DNA of 64,000 nucleotides from an uncultured Clostridia bacterium (GTDB taxonomy: Bacteria; Bacillota; Clostridia; TANB77; CAG-465), in contig CALWOC010000002.1 in NCBI GenBank assembly GCA_944383015.1, positions 124,001-188,000 of the forward strand, written 5' to 3'. Shown here one piece after another: positions 26,574 through 36,892 of this stretch (positions within the stretch are counted from its first letter, which is position 1; every line of letters begins with the position of its first letter). The position numbers and the translations under genes were made by a program. Below the pieces are notes generated by a model. The model had not been told where the DNA came from. It was given only the letters and a program-made list of their open reading frames with translations, and searched no databases.

Positions 26574-28388
26574 ATGAATAGAAAAAGTGCGCTTAGAACT
26601 TTATTAGTTTATGCTGTTTTAATAGCAATTGCAATTTATGCAATTACAATGTTAGATTCTACTCAAATAAAAGAGATGTCTTATACCGAGCTCATGGGAA
26701 AAATTGATGAACAGGCCGTTCAAAGTATAGAGCTTAGTACAGATAGATTAACTGCAAATGTTACTTTAAAAGATGAAGAGAATATTATTAGAGTTGTAGA
26801 TATTCCATCTTCTACTACTTTTTTAGAAGTGATTCAAGATAAGGTGTCTGCAGGAGAATTTGAGTTAACAGTTGCAGAAGAGACATTTATGGAAGCAATG
26901 GCTCCATATATTCCAAACATATTACTTCTTATTGGAACTTTATTTATATTAATGTTTGTGCTTAGAAAGACAAGTGATAGCAATAGTAAAGCTATGGATT
27001 TTGGTAGAAGTAGAGCACAAAAGATAGATAAAAATTCTCCTAAAAAAGTTACTTTTGCAGATGTTGCAGGACTTGAAGAAGAAAAAGAAGAGTTAAAAGA
27101 AGAAGTAGAGTTTTTGAAAAATCCTAAAAAATATATAGATATGGGAGCAAGAATTCCTAAAGGCATTTTGCTTGTTGGTGGACCAGGTACTGGTAAAACT
27201 TTACTTGCAAAAGCTGTTGCTGGAGAGGCAAATGTTCCGTTTTTTAGTATTAGTGGCTCAGACTTTGTTGAAATGTTTGTTGGTGTTGGTGCATCTCGTG
27301 TAAGAGATATGTTTAAAGAGGCAAAGGCAAATTCACCATGCATTATATTTATTGATGAAATTGATGCTGTTGGCCGTCATAGAGGAGCAGGTCTTGGTGG
27401 CGGACATGATGAAAGAGAACAGACTTTAAACCAATTACTTGTTGAAATGGATGGATTTGCAACACATGAAAGTATTATTGTTATGGCTGCTACTAATAGA
27501 CCAGATATACTTGATCCGGCGTTATTAAGACCAGGTAGATTTGATAGACAAATAGTTGTAGGAAAGCCAGATGTTAAAGCTAGAGAAGAAATATTAAAAT
27601 TACATGCAAAGAATAAACCATTTGTACAAGGAATAGATTTTAAAGTTATTGCTAAAAATACTGCTGGATTTAGTGGTGCAGATCTTGAAAATATGGTAAA
27701 TGAAGCTGCTTTACTTGCGGCAAGAAAAGATAAAAAAACAATAGATATTAATGATGTTGAAGAAGCAATGGTAAAAGTAATGATGGGACCAGAAAAGAAG
27801 AGTAAGGTAATAAGCGATAAGGAAAAGAAACTTACTGCTTATCATGAGGCAGGTCATGCTGTTGTTGCAAGATGTTTACCAAATCACGATGATATACATG
27901 AGATATCAATAATTCCTAGAGGTATGGCTGGTGGCTATACAATGTATAAACCAAATGAAGATAAAAGTTATGCATCTAAAAATGAGATGAAAGAACATAT
28001 TGTATCTTTACTTGGTGGAAGAGTAGCAGAACAATTAGTACTTGATGATATTAGTACAGGTGCGTCAAATGATATTGAAAGAGCAACTAAAATAGCAAGA
28101 GAAATGGTTACAAAATATGGAATGAGTGAAAAACTTGGACCAATTTGTTTTGGAGGATCAGAAGAGGAAGTTTTCTTAGGTAAAGACATGGCAACTCATA
28201 GTAGAGATTATAGTGAAAATACAGCTGCACAAATTGATTTAGAGATTAAAGACATTGTTATGAATGCTTATACAAGTGCAGAAAGAATATTAAAGGAAAA
28301 TATAGAAAAATTGCATAAAGTTGCTAAAAAATTATTAGAAAATGAAAAAATTTCTGGAGAAGAATTCGAAGCTATATTTAAAGAATAA
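26574..28388 (+). CDS. ftsH: ATP-dependent zinc metalloprotease FtsH
   Basis: A 604-aa membrane AAA protease. There are two membrane segments (about residues 8-25 and 108-128), then [14 protein letters not shown], Walker A GGPGTGKT, Walker [12 protein letters not shown], the second region of homology [20 protein letters not shown], and the zinc site HEAGH. It degrades misfolded membrane and selected soluble proteins. GAAGGGAG before the ATG at 26574 sets the start; the frame extends further back into tilS. Confidence 0.97.
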   Translation: MNRKSALRTLLVYAVLIAIAIYAITMLDSTQIKEMSYTELMGKIDEQAVQSIELSTDRLTANVTLKDEENIIRVVDIPSSTTFLEVIQDKVSAGEFELTVAEETFMEAMAPYIPNILLLIGTLFILMFVLRKTSDSNSKAMDFGRSRAQKIDKNSPKKVTFADVAGLEEEKEELKEEVEFLKNPKKYIDMGARIPKGILLVGGPGTGKTLLAKAVAGEANVPFFSISGSDFVEMFVGVGASRVRDMFKEAKANSPCIIFIDEIDAVGRHRGAGLGGGHDEREQTLNQLLVEMDGFATHESIIVMAATNRPDILDPALLRPGRFDRQIVVGKPDVKAREEILKLHAKNKPFVQGIDFKVIAKNTAGFSGADLENMVNEAALLAARKDKKTIDINDVEEAMVKVMMGPEKKSKVISDKEKKLTAYHEAGHAVVARCLPNHDDIHEISIIPRGMAGGYTMYKPNEDKSYASKNEMKEHIVSLLGGRVAEQLVLDDISTGASNDIERATKIAREMVTKYGMSEKLGPICFGGSEEEVFLGKDMATHSRDYSENTAAQIDLEIKDIVMNAYTSAERILKENIEKLHKVAKKLLENEKISGEEFEAIFKE

Positions 28389-28393
28389 AATTT

Positions 28394-28418
28394 AGAGCTG
28401 TTTTACAGCTCTTTTTTA
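28394..28418 (+). terminator. Terminator after ftsH
   Basis: GAGCTG/CAGCTC stem with a TTTTA loop followed by TTTTTT. Confidence 0.85.
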
Positions 28419-28450
28419 TACTTTTATTGTTATTTTTTTTACATAAAATA

Positions 28451-28479
28451 TTGCACAAATAAATATATTATGTTATAAT
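28451..28479 (+). promoter_or_regulatory. rpsB-tsf promoter
   Basis: TTGCAC (28451-28456), 17 bases, TATAAT (28474-28479). The leader to rpsB is about 120 bases with a GC-richer stretch (AGAGATGGACGTG near 28550); a regulatory structure is possible but I found no convincing fold. Confidence 0.7.
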
Positions 28480-28608
28480 AATATCGCTGTATGTTTATTC
28501 TAGTATGCATACAAATACACACACAATAGGAGTTTTATTCTTCTTCCAGAGATGGACGTGTAAAATTATGATTATTGTGGAGGAAATAAAAGAAGGAGGA
28601 AATTTAAA

Positions 28609-29481
28609 ATGGCAATTATACCAATGAAATCATTACTAGAAGCAGGTGTACATTTTGGACACCAAACAAAAAGATGGGATCCTAGAATGGCTCCATATAT
28701 ATTCACAGCAAGAAATGGAATATATATTTTAGATTTACAAAAAACATTAAAAAAATTACAGGAAGCTTACAATGAAACAAAAAAAGTTGTAGCTGAAGGA
28801 GGACTTGTATTATTTGTAGGTACAAAGAAACAAATCCAAGAAACAATTAAAACTGAAGCTGAAAGATGTGGAATGTACTATATTAATAGTAGATGGCTAG
28901 GTGGAACTTTAACAAACTTTGCTACTATTAAAAAGAGAATAGCTAGACTTAATGAACTAGAAAAAATGGAAGCAGATGGAACTTTTGAAGTTTTACCTAA
29001 AAAAGAAGTTATTAAATTAAGAAAAGAAATGGAAATTTTAAATACTAACCTTGGTGGTATTAAAAATATGGAAAAGCTTCCATCATTAATCTTTTTAGCT
29101 GATTCTAAAAAAGAATATATTTGTACAAGAGAAGCTAGAAGACTTAACATTCCTACAATAGGATTAATTGATTCTAACTGTAATCCAGAAGATGTTGATT
29201 ATGTAATTCCTGGTAACGATGACGCAGTAAGATCAGTAAGCTTAATTGCTGGTAAAATAGCAGATGCTGTAGTTGAAGCTAAAGAAGGAAATTTAACAAC
29301 TATTGATGATGAAGACATTGAAACAATGCAAGAGTTAGTTGATAAAGAAGGCGTTGATAAAATAGAGAGAAAGCCAAAGCAAAATAATAGAAGAAACTAC
29401 GTTAAAAAAGAAAACAAAAAAGAAGAAGTTGCTGAAGTTAAAGAAGACGAATCAGCAGATAAAACTGAAGAACAAGAATAA
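28609..29481 (+). CDS. rpsB: 30S ribosomal protein S2
   Basis: A 290-aa S2 ([48 protein letters not shown]). It is about 40-50 residues longer than typical S2 because of a charged Lys/Glu-rich C-terminal tail (from about residue 245). It forms part of the 30S platform. AGAAGGAGG precedes the ATG; tsf follows, as in most bacteria. Confidence 0.98.
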   Translation: MAIIPMKSLLEAGVHFGHQTKRWDPRMAPYIFTARNGIYILDLQKTLKKLQEAYNETKKVVAEGGLVLFVGTKKQIQETIKTEAERCGMYYINSRWLGGTLTNFATIKKRIARLNELEKMEADGTFEVLPKKEVIKLRKEMEILNTNLGGIKNMEKLPSLIFLADSKKEYICTREARRLNIPTIGLIDSNCNPEDVDYVIPGNDDAVRSVSLIAGKIADAVVEAKEGNLTTIDDEDIETMQELVDKEGVDKIERKPKQNNRRNYVKKENKKEEVAEVKEDESADKTEEQE

Positions 29482-29509
29482 TATTAATATATAATAGGGG
29501 GTGCTTTAA

Positions 29510-30157
29510 ATGGCAATAACAGCCGAGCAAGTTAAAGAATTAAGAGATAGAACAGGTGCAGGAATAATGGACTGCAAAAAAATCCTTACTGAAGCAGAAG
29601 GTAATATGGATAAAGCTATAGAGCTTTTAAAACAAAAAGGTATGGCAAAAGCAGCTAAAAAAGCAGGAAGAATTGCTGCAGAAGGATTAGTTGAAGCATA
29701 TATTCACAATGGAAAATATGGTTCATTAGTAGAAGTAAATTCTGAAACAGACTTTGTTGCAACTAATGATGAGTTTAAGAGTTTTGTTAAAGATATAGCT
29801 ATGCATGTTGCAGCAGCAGCTCCTCAATATGTAAAACGTGAGGATGTTCCAGCTTCAGTTGTTGAGGCAGAAAAAAAATCACAAATGGAAAAAGCAATGG
29901 CAGAAGGAAAACCAGAAGCAATTGCAGAAAAAATAGTTGAAGGTAGAATGAATAAATTTTATTCAGAAATTTGTTTATTAGATCAACCATTTGTTAAAGA
30001 TCCAGATAAAACAGTTGGACAATTATTAACAGAATTAATTGCTAAAATTGGTGAAAATATAGTAATTAGAAGATTTGTTAGATTTGAAAGAGGCGAAGGA
30101 ATAGAGAAAAAAGAAGAAAACTTTGCTGAAGAAGTTATGAAACAAATTAATGGTTAA
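29510..30157 (+). CDS. tsf: Translation elongation factor Ts
   Basis: A 215-aa EF-Ts ([19 protein letters not shown], the TDFVA motif near residue 82, then [10 protein letters not shown]). It exchanges GDP on EF-Tu. It is of the short type with one dimerization-core half, as in several Clostridia. It is co-transcribed with rpsB. Confidence 0.97.
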   Translation: MAITAEQVKELRDRTGAGIMDCKKILTEAEGNMDKAIELLKQKGMAKAAKKAGRIAAEGLVEAYIHNGKYGSLVEVNSETDFVATNDEFKSFVKDIAMHVAAAAPQYVKREDVPASVVEAEKKSQMEKAMAEGKPEAIAEKIVEGRMNKFYSEICLLDQPFVKDPDKTVGQLLTELIAKIGENIVIRRFVRFERGEGIEKKEENFAEEVMKQING

Positions 30158-30162
30158 TTATT

Positions 30163-30192
30163 AAAAGAGCTCGTTATTTACGAGCTCTTTTT
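30163..30192 (+). terminator. Terminator after tsf
   Basis: AAAGAGCTCG pairs with CGAGCTCTTT around TTATTTA, ending in a T-tract. Confidence 0.85.
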
Positions 30193-30202
30193 CTATTTGA
30201 AA

Positions 30203-30231
30203 TTGACACATATTTTAATTGATGATATAAT
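30203..30231 (+). promoter_or_regulatory. pyrH promoter
   Basis: TTGACA (30203-30208), 17 bases, TATAAT (30226-30231): a near-perfect vegetative promoter, 25 bases before the pyrH start. Confidence 0.85.
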
Positions 30232-30255
30232 TTTTGTGATTTGGAGGAAAAGACT

Positions 30256-30957
30256 ATGTATAAAAGAATTTTAGTAAAATTAAGTGGTGAAGCAATTGGT
30301 CAAGATGATGGAAGAGGTCTTGACAGTACTAAGCTTGAAAGGGTTGCAAATCAACTTGTAGATTTAAATAATGATGGGGTAGAAGTCGCAGTAGTAATTG
30401 GAGCAGGAAATTTTTGGAGAGGTAAATATGGTGGAAATTATATAAAAAGAACAACATCAGATTATATGGGTATGCTTGCTACAACATTAAATGCGTTAGC
30501 TTTACAAGAAATGCTTGAATCTAAAGGTGTACAAACAAGAGTTCAAACCGCAATCGAAATGAAGCAGGTTGCAGAACCATATATAAGAAGAAAAGCTGTA
30601 AGGCATTTAGAAAAAGGAAGAATAGTTATTTTTGCGTGTGGTACTGGTAGTCCATATTTTACAACAGATTCTGCTGCTGCACTTAGAGCTGTAGAAATGG
30701 ATTCAGATGTTATATTACTTGCTAAAAATGTAGATGGAGTGTATAATAAAGATCCTAAAAAATATGAAGATGCAATTAAATATGAAGAAGTTTCATATAT
30801 GCAATCAATAAATGAAAAATTGGGTGTTATGGATACAACAGCTATAACTTTGTGCATGGAAAATAAAATTCCAATACTTGTGTTTGCATTAAATGAAAAA
30901 GATTCAATTAAAAGAGCAGTAAAAGGTGATAAGATAGGAACAATTATAAAAGAATAG
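30256..30957 (+). CDS. pyrH: UMP kinase
   Basis: A 233-aa amino-acid-kinase-fold enzyme ([52 protein letters not shown]). It phosphorylates UMP with ATP, feeding UTP and CTP synthesis. The ATG at 30256 follows GGAGG at 30243-30247; the frame extends back to a TTG with no binding site. The frr gene that normally follows pyrH is missing and an unrelated membrane protein takes its place. Confidence 0.97.
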   Translation: MYKRILVKLSGEAIGQDDGRGLDSTKLERVANQLVDLNNDGVEVAVVIGAGNFWRGKYGGNYIKRTTSDYMGMLATTLNALALQEMLESKGVQTRVQTAIEMKQVAEPYIRRKAVRHLEKGRIVIFACGTGSPYFTTDSAAALRAVEMDSDVILLAKNVDGVYNKDPKKYEDAIKYEEVSYMQSINEKLGVMDTTAITLCMENKIPILVFALNEKDSIKRAVKGDKIGTIIKE

Positions 30958-30980
30958 TTGTCTATTTTGGAGGGATGTAT

Positions 30981-31664
30981 ATGGAAGATAAAGGTGAAGT
31001 TTTATATGAATTAGGCCCTAAGTTTAATTTTTTTTATGAACTTACAATGCCAACAGGAAGAAAGTTAAAATCTGCACTTACTGCTGTGATAATTAGTATA
31101 GTTCTTTATGTAATACTTTTTCTGTGTAAAGGCTATATTGTAGGACTTGAAAATGAGACTATGAGTAGTATATATAATATTGCTAATATTGTATGTATTG
31201 TTGCTATAATAATTACTATAATAATGTTAATTTCTAGAATTAGTATGCAAATAATGGAGTATAAGGGAATTTCATATAAGTTTTATAAGGATTGTATGGT
31301 ATATGAAAATGACTTTTTAAGTCAAACAAAAAAGACTATAGAATATTCAAATATTCGTGAAGTAGAAATTAGACGTACTGTTACTGATAGAGTAATGAAT
31401 TATGGCGTTATAATAATATATACTAATGCTGATAGAGCTCGTGGAAGTGCTACAATTTTATATGGTATTAAAAATACAGAAGAGCATTATAATAATATAG
31501 AGAGCTTGATACATAATGGTAATATAATTTCAACTCCAATTAAAACAGAGAACCCTGCATCAGATTTAAATACAGAAACAGATTTAAAAAATGCAATGAC
31601 TAGAAATGAAACATATACAGAGTATAATGCAACAAGTGATAAAGATCCTTTAGATAAAGAATAA
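30981..31664 (+). CDS. Membrane protein with bacterial PH (bPH_2-like) domain
   Basis: A 227-aa protein. Two membrane segments (about residues 28-48 and 63-85) are followed by a domain of about 85 residues (YKFYKDCMVYENDFLSQTKKTIEYSNIREVEIRRT...) whose pattern fits the bacterial PH-like family found in YdbS/YdbT proteins. The tail is polar. Its function is unknown. The ATG at 30981 fits the GGAGGG site better than the one at 30975. It follows pyrH closely and ends at a terminator. Confidence 0.75.
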   Translation: MEDKGEVLYELGPKFNFFYELTMPTGRKLKSALTAVIISIVLYVILFLCKGYIVGLENETMSSIYNIANIVCIVAIIITIIMLISRISMQIMEYKGISYKFYKDCMVYENDFLSQTKKTIEYSNIREVEIRRTVTDRVMNYGVIIIYTNADRARGSATILYGIKNTEEHYNNIESLIHNGNIISTPIKTENPASDLNTETDLKNAMTRNETYTEYNATSDKDPLDKE

Positions 31665-31671
31665 TAGTTTA

Positions 31672-31718
31672 ACTAAAAGAAGCACTAAATAATTGGTGTT
31701 TCTTTTTAGTTTTTTCTT
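31672..31718 (+). terminator. Terminator after the PH-domain gene
   Basis: ACTAAAAGAAGCAC pairs imperfectly with GGTGTTTCTTTTTAGT, followed by TTTTTT. Confidence 0.8.
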
Positions 31719-31749
31719 TTTTATACAAGTCAAAACTTGTAGATTTATA

Positions 31750-31778
31750 TTGACTATAAAAATTAAAAATAGTATAAT
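31750..31778 (+). promoter_or_regulatory. secDF promoter
   Basis: TTGACT (31750-31755), 17 bases, TATAAT (31773-31778), 25 bases before the secD start. Confidence 0.8.
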
Positions 31779-31803
31779 TACAATTGTTATAGGAGGGATT
31801 TAA

Positions 31804-33111
31804 TTGAAGAAAAATAATATTATAAAAATAGTAATTTCTATAATTATAATGCTTCTTCTTGGATATCTTGCTATCTTTGGTTTAAAAATAGGAGATAAAA
31901 CTATTATAAAAGGTGCAAAAGATATAAATACTGGTCTAGACATTAGTGGTGGTGTTACTATTGTTTATCAGGCAGAAGTTGAAGATGGTCAAGAAATTAC
32001 ACCAGACGATTTAGAAAAGTCAAAAACAGTTATACAAAATAGGTTGGAAGCTAAGAACATCTATGATTATATTATTAGAGTTGATTCCAGCACTAATCAG
32101 ATAAGTGTTGAAATTCCAACAAATACTAGTGATACATCAGTAGATCCCCTTTCAGCAGTTGAAGGATTAGACAGAACTGCAGTAATTCAATTTAGAGATT
32201 CAGAAGGAAATGTTTTACTAGAAGGAGAAGATATAAAATCTGCAGAATATAGTGATGATCCTGTAGATAGTACAGGAATTAATACACCACATGTTGTTTT
32301 AACTTTTAGTGATGAAGGAACACAAAAATTTGCAGATGCAACAGAAAAATTAGTAGGGCAACCAATGCCTATTTATTTAGATGAAGAGTGTATTACATCA
32401 CCATATGTAAACAGTAAGATTGATTCATCAACAGCAATAATAACAGTAGGTGATGGAACTTATGCTGAAAGAAAAGCTATAGCAGAAGAATATGCTATGT
32501 TAATTGATTCAGGAAGTTTACCATTTAATTTGAATGTTATAAATAAAGAATACATTGGACCTTTTGTTGGTCAATATGCGTTAGATATAAGTGTTAAAGC
32601 TGGTATTGTAGCTTTAATTGTAGTTTGTTTAATAATGATTATTGCATATAGGCTACCTGGTGTTGTATCATCAATAGCATTATTAATGTATGTTTCAGTG
32701 TTATTATTAATAATTTCAAATACAGGAATTTCATTAACTCTTTCTGGAATTGCAGGTTTAATATTATCTGTAGGAATGGCAGTAGATGCAAATGTTATTA
32801 TATTTGAAAGATTAAAGGAAGAATTACATAAAAAAGTTGCATATAAAAAAGCTTTTGAAAAGAGTTTCAAAAATTCAACTAGTACAATTGTTGATGGTAA
32901 CATTACAACTTTAATAGTTGCTTTTGTACTTTACTTATTAGGTTCAGGTATGGTTAAAGGCTTTGGACTAGTTTTAGGTCTAGGTGTTGTATTAAGTATG
33001 TTCACTGCATTATTTATATCTAAAGCTATTTTAAAACAATTTATGCCACTAGCAAATAAGACTACTTTCTTATTTGGATTAAAAAAGGAGGTAGAAAATA
33101 ATGAAGCTTAA
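31804..33111 (+). CDS. secD: Protein translocase subunit SecD
   Basis: A 435-aa RND-family membrane protein with an N-terminal anchor (residues 8-27), the large outer P1 domain beginning with the GLDISGG motif, and five C-terminal membrane helices including the SVGMAVDANVIIFER proton-path motif. SecD with SecF pulls secreted proteins outward using the proton gradient. The TTG start at 31804 has GGAGGG upstream. It overlaps secF by 11 bases. Confidence 0.97.
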   Translation: MKKNNIIKIVISIIIMLLLGYLAIFGLKIGDKTIIKGAKDINTGLDISGGVTIVYQAEVEDGQEITPDDLEKSKTVIQNRLEAKNIYDYIIRVDSSTNQISVEIPTNTSDTSVDPLSAVEGLDRTAVIQFRDSEGNVLLEGEDIKSAEYSDDPVDSTGINTPHVVLTFSDEGTQKFADATEKLVGQPMPIYLDEECITSPYVNSKIDSSTAIITVGDGTYAERKAIAEEYAMLIDSGSLPFNLNVINKEYIGPFVGQYALDISVKAGIVALIVVCLIMIIAYRLPGVVSSIALLMYVSVLLLIISNTGISLTLSGIAGLILSVGMAVDANVIIFERLKEELHKKVAYKKAFEKSFKNSTSTIVDGNITTLIVAFVLYLLGSGMVKGFGLVLGLGVVLSMFTALFISKAILKQFMPLANKTTFLFGLKKEVENNEA

Positions 33112-34003
33112 GTATGATTTTTTAAAACATAAAAACATAATATTAATTGTGTCATTAGTTGTTGTTATAGCAGGATTAATATATGGATTTTCTACTGGAT
33201 ATGTTTTTGACATAGATTTTAAAGGTGGTACTAGAATACAAGTAGATCTAAATGAAGAATATAATAATTCGGAAATTTCTGATATAGTAAAAGAAGTTTG
33301 TGGTCAAACACCAGAAGTACAATCTTCTAGTTCAGGAAACAATTCAGTAACTATTACTACTCAGACAATTTCAGAAGAAGAGTCATCAAATATTGTTGAT
33401 GCTTTAAGTCAAAGGTATACTAATATGGGAGATGCAACAATAAAGAATGTTCAAGCATCTTATGGAAAGGAGCTTATTAATACAGCTATAATTTCTGTTA
33501 TTGTTTCTATTGTATTATTATTAGTTTATATTGCAATTAGATTCAAAACATTGGGATATACAGCTGCTTTATCTGCAGTATTAGGACTAATATTTGATGT
33601 ATGTTTCTTGTTTGCTATATATGGAATCTTTAAATTCCCTATAAATTCTACTTTTGTAGCGGTAGTCTTAACAATTATAGGATATTCAATTAATGATACA
33701 ATAATTGTGTATGATAGAATTAGAGAAAATAAAAGAGTAGTAACAAAATCAAATGATGTAAAAGATGTAATTAATCAAAGTATATCTCAAACATTAAAAA
33801 GAACAATAATGACTTCATTTACAACTTTAGTTGCAATAGGTATTGTATTAATTTTCTCAGTTGTAAATGATCAAGAAACATTAAAACAATTTTCAATTCC
33901 TTTATCTATAGGAATTGCAGAGGGAACATTTTCTTCAATATTTATAGCAACAGCATTATGGTATTCAATAGATAAAGCTATAAAGAAAAAGAAAAAATCA
34001 TAG
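33101..34003 (+). CDS. secF: Protein translocase subunit SecF
   Basis: A 300-aa partner of SecD with an N-terminal helix, the DFKGGTRIQVDL motif, a small outer domain, and the C-terminal helices (GYSINDTIIVYDRIRE). It is translationally coupled to secD through its AAGGAGG site inside the secD end. The two remain separate genes, unlike the SecDF fusion of Bacillus. Confidence 0.97.
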   Translation: MKLKYDFLKHKNIILIVSLVVVIAGLIYGFSTGYVFDIDFKGGTRIQVDLNEEYNNSEISDIVKEVCGQTPEVQSSSSGNNSVTITTQTISEEESSNIVDALSQRYTNMGDATIKNVQASYGKELINTAIISVIVSIVLLLVYIAIRFKTLGYTAALSAVLGLIFDVCFLFAIYGIFKFPINSTFVAVVLTIIGYSINDTIIVYDRIRENKRVVTKSNDVKDVINQSISQTLKRTIMTSFTTLVAIGIVLIFSVVNDQETLKQFSIPLSIGIAEGTFSSIFIATALWYSIDKAIKKKKKS

Positions 34004-34008
34004 AAAAT

Positions 34009-34036
34009 AGTCTCGTATTTAATACGAGATTTTTTC
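34009..34036 (+). terminator. Terminator after secF
   Basis: TCTCGTATT/AATACGAGA with a two-base loop, followed by TTTTTT. Confidence 0.85.
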
Positions 34037-34081
34037 TTGCTTAAAAGAATTTTTTATGCTATATTTGTATTAGTGATATAT

Positions 34082-34393
34082 ATGAAAGAAAAAAATTTAG
34101 AAAAGAAAATTAGAAAGTCTACTAAAGAAAAAAATTATGAAAAATCCAAATTTATTTTACTTGAATGCTATATTAAACATTTTAGAAAAATGTTAAAATA
34201 TAAGCATGAAAATATAGATAACAATTGGTATATGTATGATTATTTGATAAAAATAAAAGATGTTTATTTAGACTATTATTCAAGAGATATTGATAAGATG
34301 ATAGAAGTATTATATTCTAATAATTATGATTTGAAAGGTCAAATTGTATGGTTAATAGAAAATGCAGAAATTTTTAATGATTATAAGTTATAG
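34082..34393 (+). CDS. Unknown 103-aa protein
   Basis: A small, very basic, Tyr-rich, helical protein (starts KEKNLEKKIRKSTKEK) that I do not recognize. The frame extends back to a TTG at 34037, which would add a hydrophobic segment (IFYAIFVLVIY) and make it membrane-anchored, but that TTG abuts the secF terminator. The ATG at 34082 has only a weak GTGAT site. It is 12 bases from the next gene. Confidence 0.5.
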   Translation: MKEKNLEKKIRKSTKEKNYEKSKFILLECYIKHFRKMLKYKHENIDNNWYMYDYLIKIKDVYLDYYSRDIDKMIEVLYSNNYDLKGQIVWLIENAEIFNDYKL

Positions 34394-34405
34394 GGGGAAA
34401 GAGAT

Positions 34406-35059
34406 ATGTATATAATATCATTAATTTGTAGTATTTTAGCTTTTGTTTGTTCTTTTGTTCCACTATTTGGAATACCATTTTCACTTTTTTCTTCAATTAT
34501 AGCTATAATTTTATCTATTATTGTATTTAAAAAAGAAAAAGCAAAAGATAGAAAAGACGCATCAATTATTGCATTAGTTGTTTCTATTGTTGCTATAATA
34601 ATTTGTATAATAGTAAATCTTTTATCTGCAAAATTTATTTCTAATATTTTTGATAGTATTTTAAGCATAGATAGTATTAATTATAATGAATATTATGTTG
34701 AAAAATTTGAAAATTATAAAGAGTATTCACAAAAAGATAGTATTGTAATAAAAGATAGTTTGGTTTTAAATATTAAAGAAATTGCAAATAATAATAATGA
34801 ATATAATATAAAAATAAGTGTGAGTTCACTAGAAAATAATACATATTTTAGTATATATAATTTTGGATTATTTAATAACTCTGAAAATGAATTTGTATAT
34901 TCGTCATCATCAATAAAAGATAATGAGTTTATATCAGGTATTTTAAATGAAGGCGAAGAGAGAAATATTGTATTAAGATATAAACTTAATAATGAAGTGA
35001 AAGATAAATTATATCTTGTTTTTGTAGATAATGAAAATGGCGTGAAAATTGAATTATAG
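34406..35059 (+). CDS. Membrane protein of unknown function (DUF4190-like N-terminus)
   Basis: A 217-aa protein with two hydrophobic segments (about residues 3-33 and 49-75) separated by a short charged loop (FKKEKAKDRKDAS), in the style of DUF4190 proteins. A soluble domain of about 130 residues follows and could be an outer, immunoglobulin-like (DUF4352-style) domain. Function unknown; a GGGGGAAAG site precedes the start. Confidence 0.6.
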   Translation: MYIISLICSILAFVCSFVPLFGIPFSLFSSIIAIILSIIVFKKEKAKDRKDASIIALVVSIVAIIICIIVNLLSAKFISNIFDSILSIDSINYNEYYVEKFENYKEYSQKDSIVIKDSLVLNIKEIANNNNEYNIKISVSSLENNTYFSIYNFGLFNNSENEFVYSSSSIKDNEFISGILNEGEERNIVLRYKLNNEVKDKLYLVFVDNENGVKIEL

Positions 35060-35083
35060 CTTAAATGTATATGTGTAAAAATA

Positions 35084-35112
35084 TTGACAAAAAATATAAA
35101 ATAGTGTACGAT
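35084..35112 (+). promoter_or_regulatory. Promoter of the WG-repeat-like gene
   Basis: TTGACA (35084-35089), 17 bases, TACGAT (35107-35112). Confidence 0.6.
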
Positions 35113-35148
35113 ATATTTGTAAATTAATGTATAGAAAAGAGGTAGAAT

Positions 35149-36747
35149 ATGGATAAAAAAACAAGTTCAAATACCAAAAAAGAAGGTATTACTTTAGCTA
35201 AAATTTTAAGAAGACCACTTGTAAGACTTGTATTATTAATAATAATTGTTATTGCATTAGTCTTTATTATAAGAGGAGTGCTTGCAAATAAAGAAGATGA
35301 AAATACAACATTAGTAGGATATCAAAAACTTGTTAATGTAACAGATGATAAATATACATTTGTTGATTTGGATGGAAAGGTAAAGACATATGAGGGATAC
35401 ACTTCAATGGATGATTTTTACTTTGATGTGACATGTGTATCAAAGGTATCAGAAGATACAGGAGTATCTGAGATGGCTTTAATTAATAAAAATAATAAAG
35501 AAATAGTTAAGTATGGAGAATATGACAGTTTTACACAAGTAGTCGGCGGAGAGTTTTATAAAGTAGAAAAAGAAGGAAAATATGGAATAATTGACTATAA
35601 CGGAAAAACTATTATTGAGCCAGAATATGACTATATTTCTGTAACAACTGTTCAAGAAGCAACAGAAGTTGTATTTGAATGTCAAAAAGGCAGTATGTAT
35701 AGTTTTATTAATGAAACAGGAATAAAACTTTTAGAAACAGATGTAGCATTACATAGTATTTCTTATGCAAATAAGTTTAATAGTGATTATGATACAATAG
35801 TATATATTTCTTTAAATGATGAAAAGAGATATTTTGATTTAGTTACAGGAGAAGAATTATTTAAAGATATTGATGATGTTAACATTTCATATAATATATT
35901 AGAATCAAATGGCAAAATTAGTTTTTATGATGAAAAATCTAAGTTAAAAACAGAGCTAGATACATCTGAAGATTACTCATCTGATGTTAGAGTATACTTT
36001 AGAGAATATGTTGTTATTGAACAAAGAAATGTTGCATCAGGAAACAGAGAGTACAAATATACTGTTTATGATAACAAATTTAAGAATATATTAGAATCAG
36101 AAAATAAAATTTATCCTGTTCAGGATATAGATGGTAATGTTTATTTTATAATAAATGAAGATGATGGTGTTAAAATAATTAATGAAAATAAAAAAGAAAT
36201 TAAAGTTGAAGGTTATGAATTTAATGGAAATAATATAAGTAATTTACAATTTTTAGTATTAAATCCATTAGGAGATACTTCTACATATGAGGCATACAAC
36301 TTTAAAGGAAAACAAGTACTTACTGGAATAGTAGAATATACGCAAAAAGGAATGGGACTTATTGCTCAAAGCTATAATGAAGCAGGGGCTTTAGAAAAGT
36401 TTATATTACTTAAAGATGGAGTAAAAGTTGCTTTAGATGAATATGATGAAGTTACAGCAAATGATTATTATTTAACAATAGAAAATTCACAAAATGAAGT
36501 TGTTTCTGTAATAGATAGAGATGGAAATATAAAAATAGATAAAGCTGCAGGAATAAAATTATTTTATGTAGAAGATTATATTGGATTGCAGTCTGGAGAC
36601 ACAGTAAATATTTATGATGTAAATACTGGAAATCAAACATTTAGTTATCCTATGACTAATTATTTAAATAGAGACGAAACAGTTAACGTTATTGAGCTTA
36701 CAACAGGCTATTATACATTTGGTGGAAATACTATTTTAGAAAAATAA
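35149..36747 (+). CDS. Membrane-anchored WG-repeat-like protein
   Basis: A 532-aa protein with one N-terminal membrane helix (about residues 27-47) and a large outer part made of beta-rich units. One unit is clearly WG-repeat-like (KYGIIDYNGKTIIEPEYD near residue 145), and weaker copies recur (GNVYFIINEDDGVKIIN, VSVIDRDGNIKI). It is probably a beta-propeller-like surface protein. The role is unknown. It has its own promoter and terminator. Confidence 0.65.
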   Translation: MDKKTSSNTKKEGITLAKILRRPLVRLVLLIIIVIALVFIIRGVLANKEDENTTLVGYQKLVNVTDDKYTFVDLDGKVKTYEGYTSMDDFYFDVTCVSKVSEDTGVSEMALINKNNKEIVKYGEYDSFTQVVGGEFYKVEKEGKYGIIDYNGKTIIEPEYDYISVTTVQEATEVVFECQKGSMYSFINETGIKLLETDVALHSISYANKFNSDYDTIVYISLNDEKRYFDLVTGEELFKDIDDVNISYNILESNGKISFYDEKSKLKTELDTSEDYSSDVRVYFREYVVIEQRNVASGNREYKYTVYDNKFKNILESENKIYPVQDIDGNVYFIINEDDGVKIINENKKEIKVEGYEFNGNNISNLQFLVLNPLGDTSTYEAYNFKGKQVLTGIVEYTQKGMGLIAQSYNEAGALEKFILLKDGVKVALDEYDEVTANDYYLTIENSQNEVVSVIDRDGNIKIDKAAGIKLFYVEDYIGLQSGDTVNIYDVNTGNQTFSYPMTNYLNRDETVNVIELTTGYYTFGGNTILEK

Positions 36748-36760
36748 AATAGACTAATTA

Positions 36761-36793
36761 ATAGAGATGGCTTTGCCCTCTCTATTTTTTTTG
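36761..36793 (+). terminator. Terminator
   Basis: ATAGAGATGGC/GCCCTCTCTAT around TTT, followed by eight T residues. Confidence 0.85.
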
Positions 36794-36807
36794 CGTGTTT
36801 ACATAAT

Positions 36808-36836
36808 TTGACTTGAGGCTTAAAAAATGCTATAAT
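36808..36836 (+). promoter_or_regulatory. Promoter
   Basis: TTGACT (36808-36813), 17 bases, TATAAT (36831-36836), upstream of the gene at 36893. Confidence 0.8.
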
Positions 36837-36892
36837 ATACTATGTAAAAAAATCTTATATTCTAATTTTAAATTTAAAAGGAGGTTTTGTGT

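Noticed and set aside
26834..27343. A 169-codon open frame antisense to ftsH
   Set aside because: It lies wholly inside a highly conserved gene, has no ribosome binding site, and its composition is that of the reverse strand of an AT-rich coding region.
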